This document shows positions 8,040 through 16,118 of a stretch of DNA of 64,000 nt, piece after piece. The notes under the pieces are model-generated. The model was given only the letters and a program-made list of their open reading frames with translations, had not been told where the DNA came from and did no database searches. This stretch comes from Marvinbryantia sp050944495. Its GTDB lineage: Bacteria; Bacillota; Clostridia; Lachnospirales; Lachnospiraceae. Each line of letters opens with the position of its first letter. The first letter of the stretch is position 1. A program made the position numbers and the translations under genes. The stretch is from assembly GCA_050944495.1 (NCBI GenBank), contig JBMNRF010000002.1:62001-126000 (forward strand), written 5' to 3'.

Positions 8040-8984
8040 ATGGATAAGACAATTTTACAGATTTTAAAAGAAAACATGGCAAAAGTGATGATTGGCAATG
8101 CGCACACGATTGATCTGGTATTGACTGCGATTTTGGCACAGGGACACGTTCTGCTGGAGGATGTGCCCGGAACGGGAAAAACGGTGATGGCAAAATCATT
8201 GGCAAGATCGGTGCAGGCAGAATTCGGGCGCGTGCAGTTTACGCCGGATCTTCTTCCGTCGGATGTGACTGGGCTGAATTATTTTGATGCAAAGCAGGGA
8301 GAGTTTGTTTTTTCTGAAGGTCCTGTGTTCTGCAATATCTTGCTTGCAGACGAAATTAATCGTGCGACGCCGAAGACGCAGAGCAGCCTTTTGGAATGTA
8401 TGGCAGAGCGGCAGGTGACAGTGGACGGAGTGACACGTCCGCTGTCAGATCCGTTTCTGGTAATTGCGACGCAGAATCCGCTGGAAACGTTGGGAACATT
8501 TCCGCTTCCGGAGGCACAGACAGATCGTTTTTTGATGCAGATTTCCATGGAGGAACTGGATGAAGTACAGGAGCGTGCCATGGTAGCGCGTTTTTTGAAA
8601 AAGGAACCGCTTGCAGAGCTTTCACCGGTTTGTACGAAGGAAGAACTGGTTGAACTGCAAAAGCAATGCCGGGAGGTTTATCTGCATCCGGAGCTTTTAA
8701 ATTATATGGTGGCTTTGATTCATGCGACCAGAAAACATGGTAAAGTGGTGCATGGTGTCAGTCCGCGTGGGACGCTGGCGTTTGTACATGCGGCGCAGGG
8801 ATTTGCGATGGTGAGCGGCAGGGAGTATGTGGTGCCGGAGGATGTAAAGGCAGTGGCGGTGCCGGTATTGGCGCATCGTATAAGCCTTTCTGTGGATGTA
8901 GATGGCAGCCGTGCGGCGAAAAAAGTAATAGAGGATATTCTTGGCAGTACGGCATTGCCGACTGAAGATTGGGCAAAGCGTTAG
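8040..8984 (+). CDS. MoxR-type AAA+ ATPase
   Basis: A 314-residue AAA+ protein. Walker A is DVPGTGKT at residues 41-48, Walker B LLADEINRA near 103, the sensor region ATQNPLE near 145, and an arginine-finger region EAQTDRF follows. The C-terminal lid (AAA_lid_2) ends with ISLSVDVDG. MoxR ATPases act as chaperones that mature or insert partner proteins, and are usually encoded beside DUF58 proteins with VWA-like folds, as here. The gene starts 11 bp after the GH3 stop and is followed after 16 bp by the DUF58 gene. The cellular target is unknown. The transcriptional tie to a glucosidase is unusual and may simply reflect read-through. Confidence 0.93.
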   Translation: MDKTILQILKENMAKVMIGNAHTIDLVLTAILAQGHVLLEDVPGTGKTVMAKSLARSVQAEFGRVQFTPDLLPSDVTGLNYFDAKQGEFVFSEGPVFCNILLADEINRATPKTQSSLLECMAERQVTVDGVTRPLSDPFLVIATQNPLETLGTFPLPEAQTDRFLMQISMEELDEVQERAMVARFLKKEPLAELSPVCTKEELVELQKQCREVYLHPELLNYMVALIHATRKHGKVVHGVSPRGTLAFVHAAQGFAMVSGREYVVPEDVKAVAVPVLAHRISLSVDVDGSRAAKKVIEDILGSTALPTEDWAKR

Positions 8985-9000
8985 CGGAAAGGATTCAGCT

Positions 9001-10143
9001 ATGTTGATTCTATTGCTTGTATGTGTACTGCTAGCCTTTTGGCTGCAGTACCGGATTTACCGCAGATATTGGTACCGTAAGCTGGAGATTGTGACCCGGT
9101 TTGAGGATTCCTATGCCTATGAGGGAGATATGTCCTGCCTGAAAGAAGAGATTGTAAATGATAAGCGGATGCCGTTACCGGCGGTTGAGGTACGCCTGTC
9201 CATGAGCCGTAATCTTTTATTTATGGGTGAGGCAAAAGAAAATACCAATGTGACGGATCTGAGTTATAAACGAGATATTTTTTCTTTATTTTTACGTCAG
9301 AAAGTAATTCGCACATTGCCGTTCGTTTGCAAAAAGAGAGGCTTTTATCAGATTCGTCAGGCGGAGGTGGTCGGCAGTGATTTCTTTTTTGAAAAAGAAT
9401 TTTATCTGACGGTGCCGCAGCAGACGCAGATGTATGTTTATCCGGCACAGATAGATGTGCGCCGGATCGAACTAATTTGTCAGGCAGTCTCCGGTATGGT
9501 ACTGGTGCAGAATCATCTTTATCCGGATCCGTTTGAATTTGCCGGAATCCGGGAATATCGACCGGGTGATCCGATGCGTCAGATCAACTGGAAGGCATCG
9601 GCACGCAGTGAGGATATGATGGTCAATCAATATGATTCGACAACAAATATTCAGGGGACCGTAATTTTAGATGTAGAGGATTCCGGTATTTTAAAATATG
9701 ACGCGCTGACGGAGGAAGCCATTCGTATTGCGGCATCTCTGGTAGCACGGATGATCCGTGGAAAAATGGAGCTGCAGATTGTTAGCAATGCTGTTTACCA
9801 AAATCATGACAGGGAGGAGCCACAGGAAGAAAAGTTATCTTTACATATGAAAGCGGGAGGAGGAAGGCTGCAGGAATTAAACCGCAGATTGGCTTGTGTA
9901 GATACGGCGCGTACAACGGAAACTGTTTGTGAAGTGATTGAAAAAGAAATACAGAAACATAATTTCGGACAGATTTATGTAGTGATTTCCAAAAACCAGA
10001 CAGAGGTTGTTCAGAAATCCCTAAGGCTGCTTGCAAATGCCGGGCAGATCGTATGGGTGGTGCCCGTTTATCCGGATATGGAGTTGACAGTTTCCGGAAG
10101 TCGGGAAATTCGCGTGATGCGTTGGGAGGTGGAGCCATGTTAA
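9001..10143 (+). CDS. DUF58 protein, MoxR partner
   Basis: A 380-residue protein with an N-terminal membrane segment (MLILLLVCVLLAFWLQYRIY) and a short charged loop, then the DUF58 signature near residues 180-205: FAGIREYRPGDPMRQINWKASA. DUF58 proteins resemble von Willebrand A domains and are taken to bind metal or substrate and to be remodelled by MoxR. An upstream in-frame ATG at 8941 lies inside moxR; the ATG at 9001 has GCGGAAAGGA before it and begins at the membrane segment, so I chose that. It overlaps the next gene by 7 bp, indicating translational coupling. Confidence 0.88.
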   Translation: MLILLLVCVLLAFWLQYRIYRRYWYRKLEIVTRFEDSYAYEGDMSCLKEEIVNDKRMPLPAVEVRLSMSRNLLFMGEAKENTNVTDLSYKRDIFSLFLRQKVIRTLPFVCKKRGFYQIRQAEVVGSDFFFEKEFYLTVPQQTQMYVYPAQIDVRRIELICQAVSGMVLVQNHLYPDPFEFAGIREYRPGDPMRQINWKASARSEDMMVNQYDSTTNIQGTVILDVEDSGILKYDALTEEAIRIAASLVARMIRGKMELQIVSNAVYQNHDREEPQEEKLSLHMKAGGGRLQELNRRLACVDTARTTETVCEVIEKEIQKHNFGQIYVVISKNQTEVVQKSLRLLANAGQIVWVVPVYPDMELTVSGSREIRVMRWEVEPC

Positions 10144-11390
10144 AAACAGAAAAAAAGATACTGGCGCTCCTTTCTTTTTTCCATGCAGTGCTGCTTGGCA
10201 GTGTTTTTTATCCGGTACTGGCTGCGGTGTTTCAGATGAAGACGGCAGAAGCGTACAGTTATCTGGTGAGTAGCCTTTGGCTGTTTGCTGCAGTGGCGGT
10301 CAGTTACTGGGGAATTCGTAGGATCAAAGGCTTTTTCGGGTATCTGCTGATTGCGGTATGCACCTGTTGTGGAATTTTAGGGCTTTCACGCTGCATTCTG
10401 ACAACGATTTTGGCGGCATTGATTTTTTTGATTCGGTGTTACGTGCGTATTCGCAGAGGGCAGATCCGTAAGCTGATGCAGGAAATGCCGGGAGAGACCG
10501 GCGCGCAAATGGATAAAGAATTATGGGAGATACCGACGCTTCTCGATATCCCTAAGATGTGGCATTGGGGGGTGTTCGTACTGGCGTATTTGCTGCTGGT
10601 TTTTCTGAAGCGGGAGGATTTACTGCGTATGGTTTTCTGGATGCTGCTGACGGAAATCATAATCTGCTTTCTTTTTACCTATATAGATAGGATGGTAAGC
10701 TTTATTGCGGCAAAACAGCATATCGCGAATCTGCCGGGCAGATCGGTACGTCGGATCTCATATCTGGTGTTTGGGATCGGTGTTCTGTTTTTGATGGTGT
10801 TTTTGCTGCCGGCTGTTTTATATAACGAAGAACCTTTGACAAAGATACGCTTGAAACCGCGGGAGATAGTTGTAAAGACAGAACAAGAAACGCAGCAGCA
10901 GGTAAGCGGGGGAATGGAAGAAATGCTGGCAAATTTGGTCGGAGAGGTAAAGGAGCCTCCGCGCTGGATGAGCTTTCTTTCGGAGTTTATTCGTTATGCT
11001 GCGCTGACAGTACTTATGTTGGGGATAATTTTCTTTCTATGTAAAACGGGAAAACAGGCGCTGCAGTCTTTTGCAGGCGGTGCGGAGGAGGAAGATGAGA
11101 TTATTTTTCTGGGTGAGGAATCACAGGAGAAGCTTTACGGCAGCGATGGAAAAATCCGTTCTGGTGAAAAATGGAATTCTCCGAATAAAAAGATCCGCCG
11201 CCGTTATAAGAAGGTGATCACGCAGAGAAGAAAACAGCGGTCGGCAGGCTGGGAGTCACCGACAGAGCTGGAAGCAGCTGCGGATTTAAGTGGCATAGCG
11301 GATGGCGAAAGATTTCATAGGCTTTATGAAAAGGCAAGGTACAGCCGTGAGGGCTGTAACCGGGAAGAAGCACAGGAATACCGAATTTAA
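10137..11390 (+). CDS. Membrane protein with C-terminal DUF4129-like domain
   Basis: A 417-residue integral membrane protein. Hydrophobic helices cover about residues 8-35, 44-65, 70-100, 140-190 and 205-235, followed by an extracytoplasmic stretch and a final helix near 285-310. The tail ends with SPTELEAA..., GERFHRLYEKARYS, which looks like the DUF4129 domain found in MoxR-DUF58-transglutaminase loci. The transglutaminase domain usual in this third position is absent: I see no Cys-His-Asp motif. The start is set by GGGAGGTGGAGCC before the ATG at 10137, inside the end of the DUF58 gene. It completes a three-gene operon of unknown function, possibly linked to envelope stress or wall assembly. 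Confidence 0.75.
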   Translation: MLKTEKKILALLSFFHAVLLGSVFYPVLAAVFQMKTAEAYSYLVSSLWLFAAVAVSYWGIRRIKGFFGYLLIAVCTCCGILGLSRCILTTILAALIFLIRCYVRIRRGQIRKLMQEMPGETGAQMDKELWEIPTLLDIPKMWHWGVFVLAYLLLVFLKREDLLRMVFWMLLTEIIICFLFTYIDRMVSFIAAKQHIANLPGRSVRRISYLVFGIGVLFLMVFLLPAVLYNEEPLTKIRLKPREIVVKTEQETQQQVSGGMEEMLANLVGEVKEPPRWMSFLSEFIRYAALTVLMLGIIFFLCKTGKQALQSFAGGAEEEDEIIFLGEESQEKLYGSDGKIRSGEKWNSPNKKIRRRYKKVITQRRKQRSAGWESPTELEAAADLSGIADGERFHRLYEKARYSREGCNREEAQEYRI

Positions 11391-11419
11391 AACAGATCTT
11401 AAGAAAATGTTTTTTGAAC

Positions 11420-11447
11420 TTTACAGTGAAAAGCGGAAGCATACAAT
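11420..11447 (+). promoter_or_regulatory. Candidate promoter of the esterase gene
   Basis: TTTACA (11420-11425) and TACAAT (11442-11447) are separated by 16 bp, about 47 bp upstream of the esterase start. Confidence 0.4.
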
Positions 11448-11493
11448 TATGTGATACATGATATACAGAAAAAATGAGTAGGGGATTAGATTA

Positions 11494-12471
11494 ATGAAAT
11501 CACAGCGTTATAATTTATGGAAAGAAGAGGAATACAATTATCCGCGGGCATATGGGTTTGTGCCGAATATCGTGAGTTACCTGCACGATGATACTGCAAT
11601 ACGTCCGTGTATTGTAGTAGCGCCGGGAGGCGGTTACCGGATTGTTTCGCCGACAGAGGGAGAAATTGTGGCAAAGAAATTTTATGAGAAAGGTTACAAC
11701 GCGTTTGTCTGTACTTACACGACAAATATTACCGGATTGGCCGTATTAGGAATGCAGCCGCTGAATGATCTGTCGCGCGCAGTGCGCTTTATCAGAAGCA
11801 AAGCAAAGCAGTTCTGCATTGACCCGGAAAAACTGGTAGTCTGCGGCTTTTCAGCAGCGGGACATTTATGTGCAAGTCTCTGCGTGCATTATGAAGATGT
11901 GGAAGATCCTGTTTACGGTGCATATTCTAATCGTCCGGATGCGGCTATTTTGTCTTATCCGGTGATCACTGTCGGTGAAAAGGCACACCGTGATTCATTT
12001 ACGGCGCTTTTGGGTGAAAATGCTTCAGCAGATGAATTGGAATATATGTCATTGGAAACACAGGTAAAGAAAAATACTCCGCCGTGCTTTTTATGGCAGA
12101 CGGCAGAGGATGAACTTGTGCCGGTAGAAAACAGTTATTTGTTTGCACAGGCCTGTCTGGAAAAAGGTGTGCCGTTTGCGCATCATGTCTTTCCGTTTGG
12201 AAGTCATGGTCTGTCGCTGGCCGATGAAGACTGGTCGAACCGAAAATACGGGGTGCCATATACAAGAGAGCAGAGTGAGCGCGTATTGGAACAGATCAAA
12301 AACGGACAGCTTCATCTTCCGGCAGACCGTGAAGAAAACGTGCGAAATGACTGCAACGAAAACGGTGTGCAGGATCTGGCAGAAAAAAGACCGCCGATGC
12401 CGGATGTGGCGGTCTGGCCAGATTTAGCAGATACCTGGATTAAAACGGTTCTGAAAAATATTTCCGTTTGA
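11494..12471 (+). CDS. Alpha/beta hydrolase, acetylxylan-esterase-like
   Basis: A 325-residue cytosolic serine esterase. The oxyanion loop is VVAPGGGYR (residues 42-49), the nucleophile elbow GFSAAGH with Ser120, the acid Asp in TAEDELVP, and the catalytic His in FGSHGLS. This matches the BD-FAE/acetylesterase group that removes acetyl or feruloyl groups from xylo-oligosaccharides, consistent with the nearby GH43 and GH3 genes. There is no signal peptide, so it would deacetylate imported oligosaccharides. The last 60 residues form an extension rich in Asn, Asp and Glu. Its 3' end overlaps the convergent aroE by 32 bp. Substrate assignment is inference. Confidence 0.82.
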   Translation: MKSQRYNLWKEEEYNYPRAYGFVPNIVSYLHDDTAIRPCIVVAPGGGYRIVSPTEGEIVAKKFYEKGYNAFVCTYTTNITGLAVLGMQPLNDLSRAVRFIRSKAKQFCIDPEKLVVCGFSAAGHLCASLCVHYEDVEDPVYGAYSNRPDAAILSYPVITVGEKAHRDSFTALLGENASADELEYMSLETQVKKNTPPCFLWQTAEDELVPVENSYLFAQACLEKGVPFAHHVFPFGSHGLSLADEDWSNRKYGVPYTREQSERVLEQIKNGQLHLPADREENVRNDCNENGVQDLAEKRPPMPDVAVWPDLADTWIKTVLKNISV

Positions 12472-13321
12472 TTTCATTGACAGGCATATCGCGTCCTGTC
12501 CATAGACGAAACGCTTCTGCACCTTGAAAGAGCAGCATATATAAGCCGTTGAAGCAGGCGCAGCCGCGTTGTTTTGCCTGCGTGAGCAATTGCGTTTTAC
12601 GAGGATTGTAGATAATATCAGAGACAATTAGATGTTCTGGCAGCATAGAGGCTTCCGGGATCGGACTGATGTCTGTATGCGGCGCCATGCCAACGTTTGT
12701 TGCGTTTGTCAATAGTGTGCTGTCAGCAAGTTGATGACGCAGTTCATTGCAGTCTGCAAGGTCATGTAAAGAGACTTTGCAGGCTGTATTTTTATTTAAG
12801 AGGTCAGTAAATTCCTGCGCACGTGTCCAGGAGCGGCTTTTGCGGTTAAAGATCGCAATTTCTGAAACACCGTCGAGCGCAGCTTGGACAGCAATTGCGG
12901 TGGCGGCTCCCCCTGCTCCGAGCAGAGTCATTTTATGGCCGATAATGTCAAAACCGGCTTCTTTTACCGAAGACATATAGCCGATGCCGTCTGTATTATG
13001 ACCGATGAATTTTCCATTTTCAATTACGACAGTATTGACTGCTTTCATCAGGGAGGCAGCGGGTGAGAGTTCATCTGCCAGTTCGTACATGCGGGTTTTA
13101 ACTGGCATCGTGCAGTTAAAACCGCGGGCATTCAGACATTTTAATGCCTGGATGGTTTCTTTAAGATTGGATTCTTTTGTTTCAAAACAAAGATAGGCAT
13201 AATCCAACTGCATCAGATGAAAGGCCTCATTGTGCATCAGTGGTGAGATACTGTGCGATACCGGACTGCCGAGAAGACCTGTCAGACGGGTATGCCCGTT
13301 GAGTGTGTATGTTGTATTCAT
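12440..13321 (-). CDS. aroE: Shikimate (quinate/shikimate) dehydrogenase
   Basis: A 293-residue NAD(P)-dependent enzyme reducing 3-dehydroshikimate to shikimate. The substrate site is GLLGSPVSHSISPLMHN; the catalytic Lys is K75 in FNCTMPVKTRM, where the usual AroE text is NVTIPHK. NTDGIGY carries the second catalytic Asp. The Rossmann motif is LLGAGGAATAIA, followed by NRKSR. The variant catalytic loop resembles YdiB-type quinate/shikimate dehydrogenases, so catabolic use cannot be excluded. It is divergent from aroD, and both enzymes act on the same intermediates. It overlaps the 3' end of the esterase gene by 32 bp in convergent orientation, with no room for a terminator between them. Confidence 0.93.
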   Translation of the reverse strand: MNTTYTLNGHTRLTGLLGSPVSHSISPLMHNEAFHLMQLDYAYLCFETKESNLKETIQALKCLNARGFNCTMPVKTRMYELADELSPAASLMKAVNTVVIENGKFIGHNTDGIGYMSSVKEAGFDIIGHKMTLLGAGGAATAIAVQAALDGVSEIAIFNRKSRSWTRAQEFTDLLNKNTACKVSLHDLADCNELRHQLADSTLLTNATNVGMAPHTDISPIPEASMLPEHLIVSDIIYNPRKTQLLTQAKQRGCACFNGLYMLLFQGAEAFRLWTGRDMPVNEIKRKYFSEPF

Positions 13322-13421
13322 AAGATACTCCTTATTGTTACGTTTTCTTTATCATATCGTTTTGACTTCTTTAATACAATACAGATTTTTCAAAAATTCA
13401 GATATCAATATAGAAATTCCG

Positions 13422-13438
13422 GTATAGATATGCTATAC
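13422..13438. promoter_or_regulatory. Inverted repeat in the aroE/aroD divergent region
   Basis: GTATAG (13422-13427) and CTATAC (13433-13438) form a perfect 6-bp inverted repeat with a 5-bp spacer. The right arm overlaps TATACT, a probable -10 box for aroD, though I see no good -35. It could be an operator; no adjacent regulator is present. Confidence 0.4.
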
Positions 13439-13520
13439 TGCTTTCTAAATTTATTTAAAACAGACTTCTGAAGTGTAAAGAGATCCTATAGATAAAGTAC
13501 GCAGGAATGGAGAAAATATT

Positions 13521-14282
13521 ATGGCAAAAACAATAGAGATCCGAAATCTGACTCTTGGTGAAGGACTTCCCAAAATCTGTGTCCCAATCGTGGGCAGCAA
13601 TAAAGAAGAAATTTTGAAAGCGGCGCAGGCGATTGTGCGCTGCAGACCAGATATGGCGGAATGGAGAGCGGATTATCTTCCGCAGGTCTGTGACTTTGCG
13701 CAGACAGAAGAGCTCTTAAAGGAACTTCGGGTGATTCTTGGTGAGCTTCCGTTGTTATTTACATTTCGCACGGCAGAGGAGGGCGGTGAGCAGGAAATCA
13801 CGAAAGAGGCTTATACGGCGCTCTATAAAAAGGTGATCAAAAGTCATTTGGCGGATGCTGTTGATGTGGAATTGTTTTTGGGGGAGAAACTTGTCACAGA
13901 GTTGATTGCGTATGCACAGGAAAACGGCGTAAAAGTAATTGTTTCTAATCATGATTTTACAAAGACGCCTCCGAAAGAAGAATTGGTGCTCAGACTGTCC
14001 GCTATGCAGAGACTTGGGGCGGATGTTGCGAAGATTGCGGTGATGCCGGCTGACAAAAAAGATGTGCTGACACTTCTGGAGGCAACACAGGAGGTGGCTT
14101 GCAGCAATTGCGGACCGGTGATCACGATGTCGATGGGGGGCTGTGGTATGGTCAGCCGTCTGCTGGGCGAAACGTTTGGATCGGCGCTCACTTTTGCCAT
14201 GGCAGGACGTGCTTCCGCACCGGGACAGATTCCGGTTGAGGAGCTGCGCCAGATTCTGGAGATTATTCATCGACACAGCTGA
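13521..14282 (+). CDS. aroD: 3-dehydroquinate dehydratase, type I
   Basis: A 253-residue class I dehydroquinase that dehydrates 3-dehydroquinate through a Schiff base. The catalytic pair is visible: His144 in VSNHDF and Lys171 in VAKIAVMP. Other family text includes ICVPIVG, EWRADYL, FTFRTAEEGG, MSMGGCGMVSR and ASAPGQIP near the end. Length is typical. It is the third step of the shikimate pathway and is oriented away from aroE. The other shikimate genes are not in this window, which leaves open whether the pair serves biosynthesis or use of quinate/shikimate. The start has GGAG nearby (13508-13511). Confidence 0.96.
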   Translation: MAKTIEIRNLTLGEGLPKICVPIVGSNKEEILKAAQAIVRCRPDMAEWRADYLPQVCDFAQTEELLKELRVILGELPLLFTFRTAEEGGEQEITKEAYTALYKKVIKSHLADAVDVELFLGEKLVTELIAYAQENGVKVIVSNHDFTKTPPKEELVLRLSAMQRLGADVAKIAVMPADKKDVLTLLEATQEVACSNCGPVITMSMGGCGMVSRLLGETFGSALTFAMAGRASAPGQIPVEELRQILEIIHRHS

Positions 14283-14316
14283 TAGAAGCACTCATTAGTT
14301 GAAGAGCAAGGACTTC

Positions 14317-14392
14317 TGTCGCCTTCTGTCGAAAAATTCTTGTGTTTCTCCGTTCTCTTTTGACAAAAATTTTACCTCTCTTCACGTATACT
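14317..14392 (+). promoter_or_regulatory. spoIIG-type Spo0A-controlled promoter
   Basis: TTGACA (14360-14365) and TATACT (14387-14392) are separated by 21 bp, too long for ordinary sigma-A use but like the Bacillus subtilis spoIIG promoter, whose 22-bp spacer makes it dependent on Spo0A~P. Upstream are two tandem 0A-box-like sites 10 bp apart, TGTCGCC (14317-14323) and TGTCGAA (14327-14333); TTTTGACAAAA over the -35 is a third weak match. Boxes and spacing are read directly; control by Spo0A is by analogy. Confidence 0.75.
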
Positions 14393-14416
14393 AGTGTGCG
14401 TGGAGGGAGGTTTTTT

Positions 14417-15244
14417 GTGTATTTTGAGTTCTATCTGGATATCTATTTTCTGGAAAATCTGATCATGAACTATCTGGTGATGGACATGACCGGGCGCGTG
14501 CTGCAGCTTACTCCGTCCCGAAAACGTATGCTGACAGCAGCGGTTCTCGGTGCAATGGGAGCCTGCGCCGTCATTGTCACACCAATACATAAAAATTTGC
14601 TCTTGAATGTAATCTATGGCTTTGGCATCTGTCCTGTTATGGCACGAACCGCTTTCGGAAAGAAAAAAGGGGCTGCGGCGTGGAACAGAAATTGTGCAGC
14701 TTATGTTGTTTCAATGACACTTGGGTGTTTGTGGCAGTTTTTGCGTGGAACAGGGCTGCCGTTTGGGCTGACGATATCTGTCGGATGGCTTATGGCTTTG
14801 ATACTTATAAAGCTTTACAGAAGAAGCGCCGGATATGTGCAATATCTTTATGAGACGGAACTGAGGAGAGGGGAAAAGTCAGTACATCTGATTTCCTTTT
14901 TAGACAGTGGAAATCATCTGTATCAGCCGGGCAGCCAAAAGCCTGTACATATTTTAGATTATAGCCAGATATGCGCTCTTTTAACGGAAGCGGAGAAATC
15001 TGAGCTGGATGCGCTTCTGGATTTTCAAAGAGTCGAAAGTCCGTCGGGAGTATTTTGTTATATTCCATATCGGGCATTGGGAAACAAGAGGGGGATGCTT
15101 CCGGCTATACGGCTGGATGAGATCCGTATAACGCGCGGGGAGAACGTGAAAAATACCAAGGGGATTTTGGCAGCCGTCAGCAAGGAGGCGGTCAGCAGCA
15201 GAGGATCGTATCAGATGATATTGCATCCTCAAATCTTAGAGTAG
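14417..15244 (+). CDS. spoIIGA: Sigma-E processing peptidase SpoIIGA
   Basis: A 275-residue membrane-bound aspartic protease that removes the pro-sequence of sigma-E in the mother cell. The N-terminal half has about five hydrophobic helices, starting YFEFYLDIYFLENLIMNYLV, a family hallmark. The C-terminal half carries LISFLDSGNHLY with catalytic Asp163 in a DSGN motif, and later FCYIPYRALG and DEIRI. I chose the GTG at 14417 because GGAGG (14406-14410) sits 6 nt before it; the ATG at 14342 would lie inside the promoter. It is followed after 18 bp by sigE, as in other spore formers. In B. subtilis activation requires the forespore signal SpoIIR, not encoded here. Confidence 0.95.
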   Translation: MYFEFYLDIYFLENLIMNYLVMDMTGRVLQLTPSRKRMLTAAVLGAMGACAVIVTPIHKNLLLNVIYGFGICPVMARTAFGKKKGAAAWNRNCAAYVVSMTLGCLWQFLRGTGLPFGLTISVGWLMALILIKLYRRSAGYVQYLYETELRRGEKSVHLISFLDSGNHLYQPGSQKPVHILDYSQICALLTEAEKSELDALLDFQRVESPSGVFCYIPYRALGNKRGMLPAIRLDEIRITRGENVKNTKGILAAVSKEAVSSRGSYQMILHPQILE

Positions 15245-15262
15245 CAGGAGGAATGTGTTAAG

Positions 15263-16003
15263 ATGATGATTAAGGTGGCCGTACCGGGAAGTTTTCAACT
15301 CCGGGTAATTCCGCGCATGTCGGATATGATCCGAAAAAGAACGAATGATATTTATTATATCGGGGGGAGTGAGGTTCTGCCGTCGCCTCTGGAGCCAACA
15401 CAGGAGGCGCGGGCAATTGCACAGCTGAATAAGGAGGACTGCAGTGAAGCACGTTCACTTTTGATAGAACATAATTTACGTCTTGTGGTTTACATAGCAA
15501 AAAAATTTGATAATACCGGCGTTGGTGTGGAGGATCTGATTTCGATTGGTACGATTGGATTGATTAAGGCAATCAATACATTTAATCCAACGAAAAAGAT
15601 TAAACTGGCAACGTATGCGTCCCGCTGTATAGAGAATGAAATTCTTATGTATCTTCGTCGAACGAGTAAAATAAAAATGGAAGTTTCATTTGACGAGCCG
15701 CTGAATGTGGACTGGGACGGAAACGAGCTGCTTTTGTCTGATATATTGGGAACAGATGAGGATGTGATCTCCAAAAATATGGAGACAGAAGTAGAATATA
15801 CGCTTTTGAAGCGTGCGATTGAAAAACTGTCCGACCGGGAGAAAACAATCATCTGTCTGCGTTTTGGACTGGGGACCGAGAGCGGAGAGGAAAAAACACA
15901 GAAAGAGGTGGCAGATCTTCTGGGGATTTCCCAGTCTTATATTTCGCGTTTGGAAAAGAAAATTATCGGACGCCTGAGAAAAGAAGTTGTCAAGGGCTAT
16001 TAA
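15263..16003 (+). CDS. sigE: Sporulation sigma factor sigma-E precursor
   Basis: A 246-residue sigma-70 family factor for early mother-cell transcription. An N-terminal pro-sequence of about 30 residues precedes IYYIGGSEVLPSPL; by B. subtilis analogy SpoIIGA cuts just before YIGG. Region 2 spans about 70-140 (NLRLVVYIAKKF, EDLISIGTIGLIKAINTFNP, YASRCIENEILMYLRR). Region 4 is at the end (EKTIICLRFGLG, QKEVADLLGISQSYISRLEKK). AGGAGG at 15247-15252 precedes the ATG. It is transcribed with spoIIGA, and a strong hairpin terminator follows before sigG. Confidence 0.97.
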   Translation: MMIKVAVPGSFQLRVIPRMSDMIRKRTNDIYYIGGSEVLPSPLEPTQEARAIAQLNKEDCSEARSLLIEHNLRLVVYIAKKFDNTGVGVEDLISIGTIGLIKAINTFNPTKKIKLATYASRCIENEILMYLRRTSKIKMEVSFDEPLNVDWDGNELLLSDILGTDEDVISKNMETEVEYTLLKRAIEKLSDREKTIICLRFGLGTESGEEKTQKEVADLLGISQSYISRLEKKIIGRLRKEVVKGY

Positions 16004-16025
16004 TTTTTATATTTTTTGCAAAACC

Positions 16026-16055
16026 GTATAAACAACTTTTATTATGAGAACTCTG
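16026..16055 (+). promoter_or_regulatory. Possible sigma-F-type promoter upstream of sigG
   Basis: GTATA (16026-16030), 15 bp, then GAGAACTCTG partly fits the sigma-F consensus (GYWTA, N15, GGNNANAHTR) with two mismatches. In B. subtilis sigG is switched on by sigma-F in the forespore. Here the element lies before, not after, a perfect terminator hairpin, so the call is tentative. Confidence 0.3.
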
Positions 16056-16097
16056 TTACTGATATCGCAATGATCTGCGATATCAGTAATTTTTTTA
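16056..16097 (+). terminator. Strong terminator/hairpin between sigE and sigG
   Basis: A perfect 14-bp stem, TTACTGATATCGCA (16056-16069) and its complement (16076-16089), has a 6-nt loop and is followed by eight T. It would stop mother-cell transcription from reaching sigG. Confidence 0.9.
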
Positions 16098-16118
16098 CGG
16101 TATAGGAGGGTTCTTGCA

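Noticed and set aside
14342..14416. ATG at 14342 as start of SpoIIGA
   Set aside because: It precedes the promoter -35 element at 14360; the GTG at 14417 has a perfectly spaced GGAGG.
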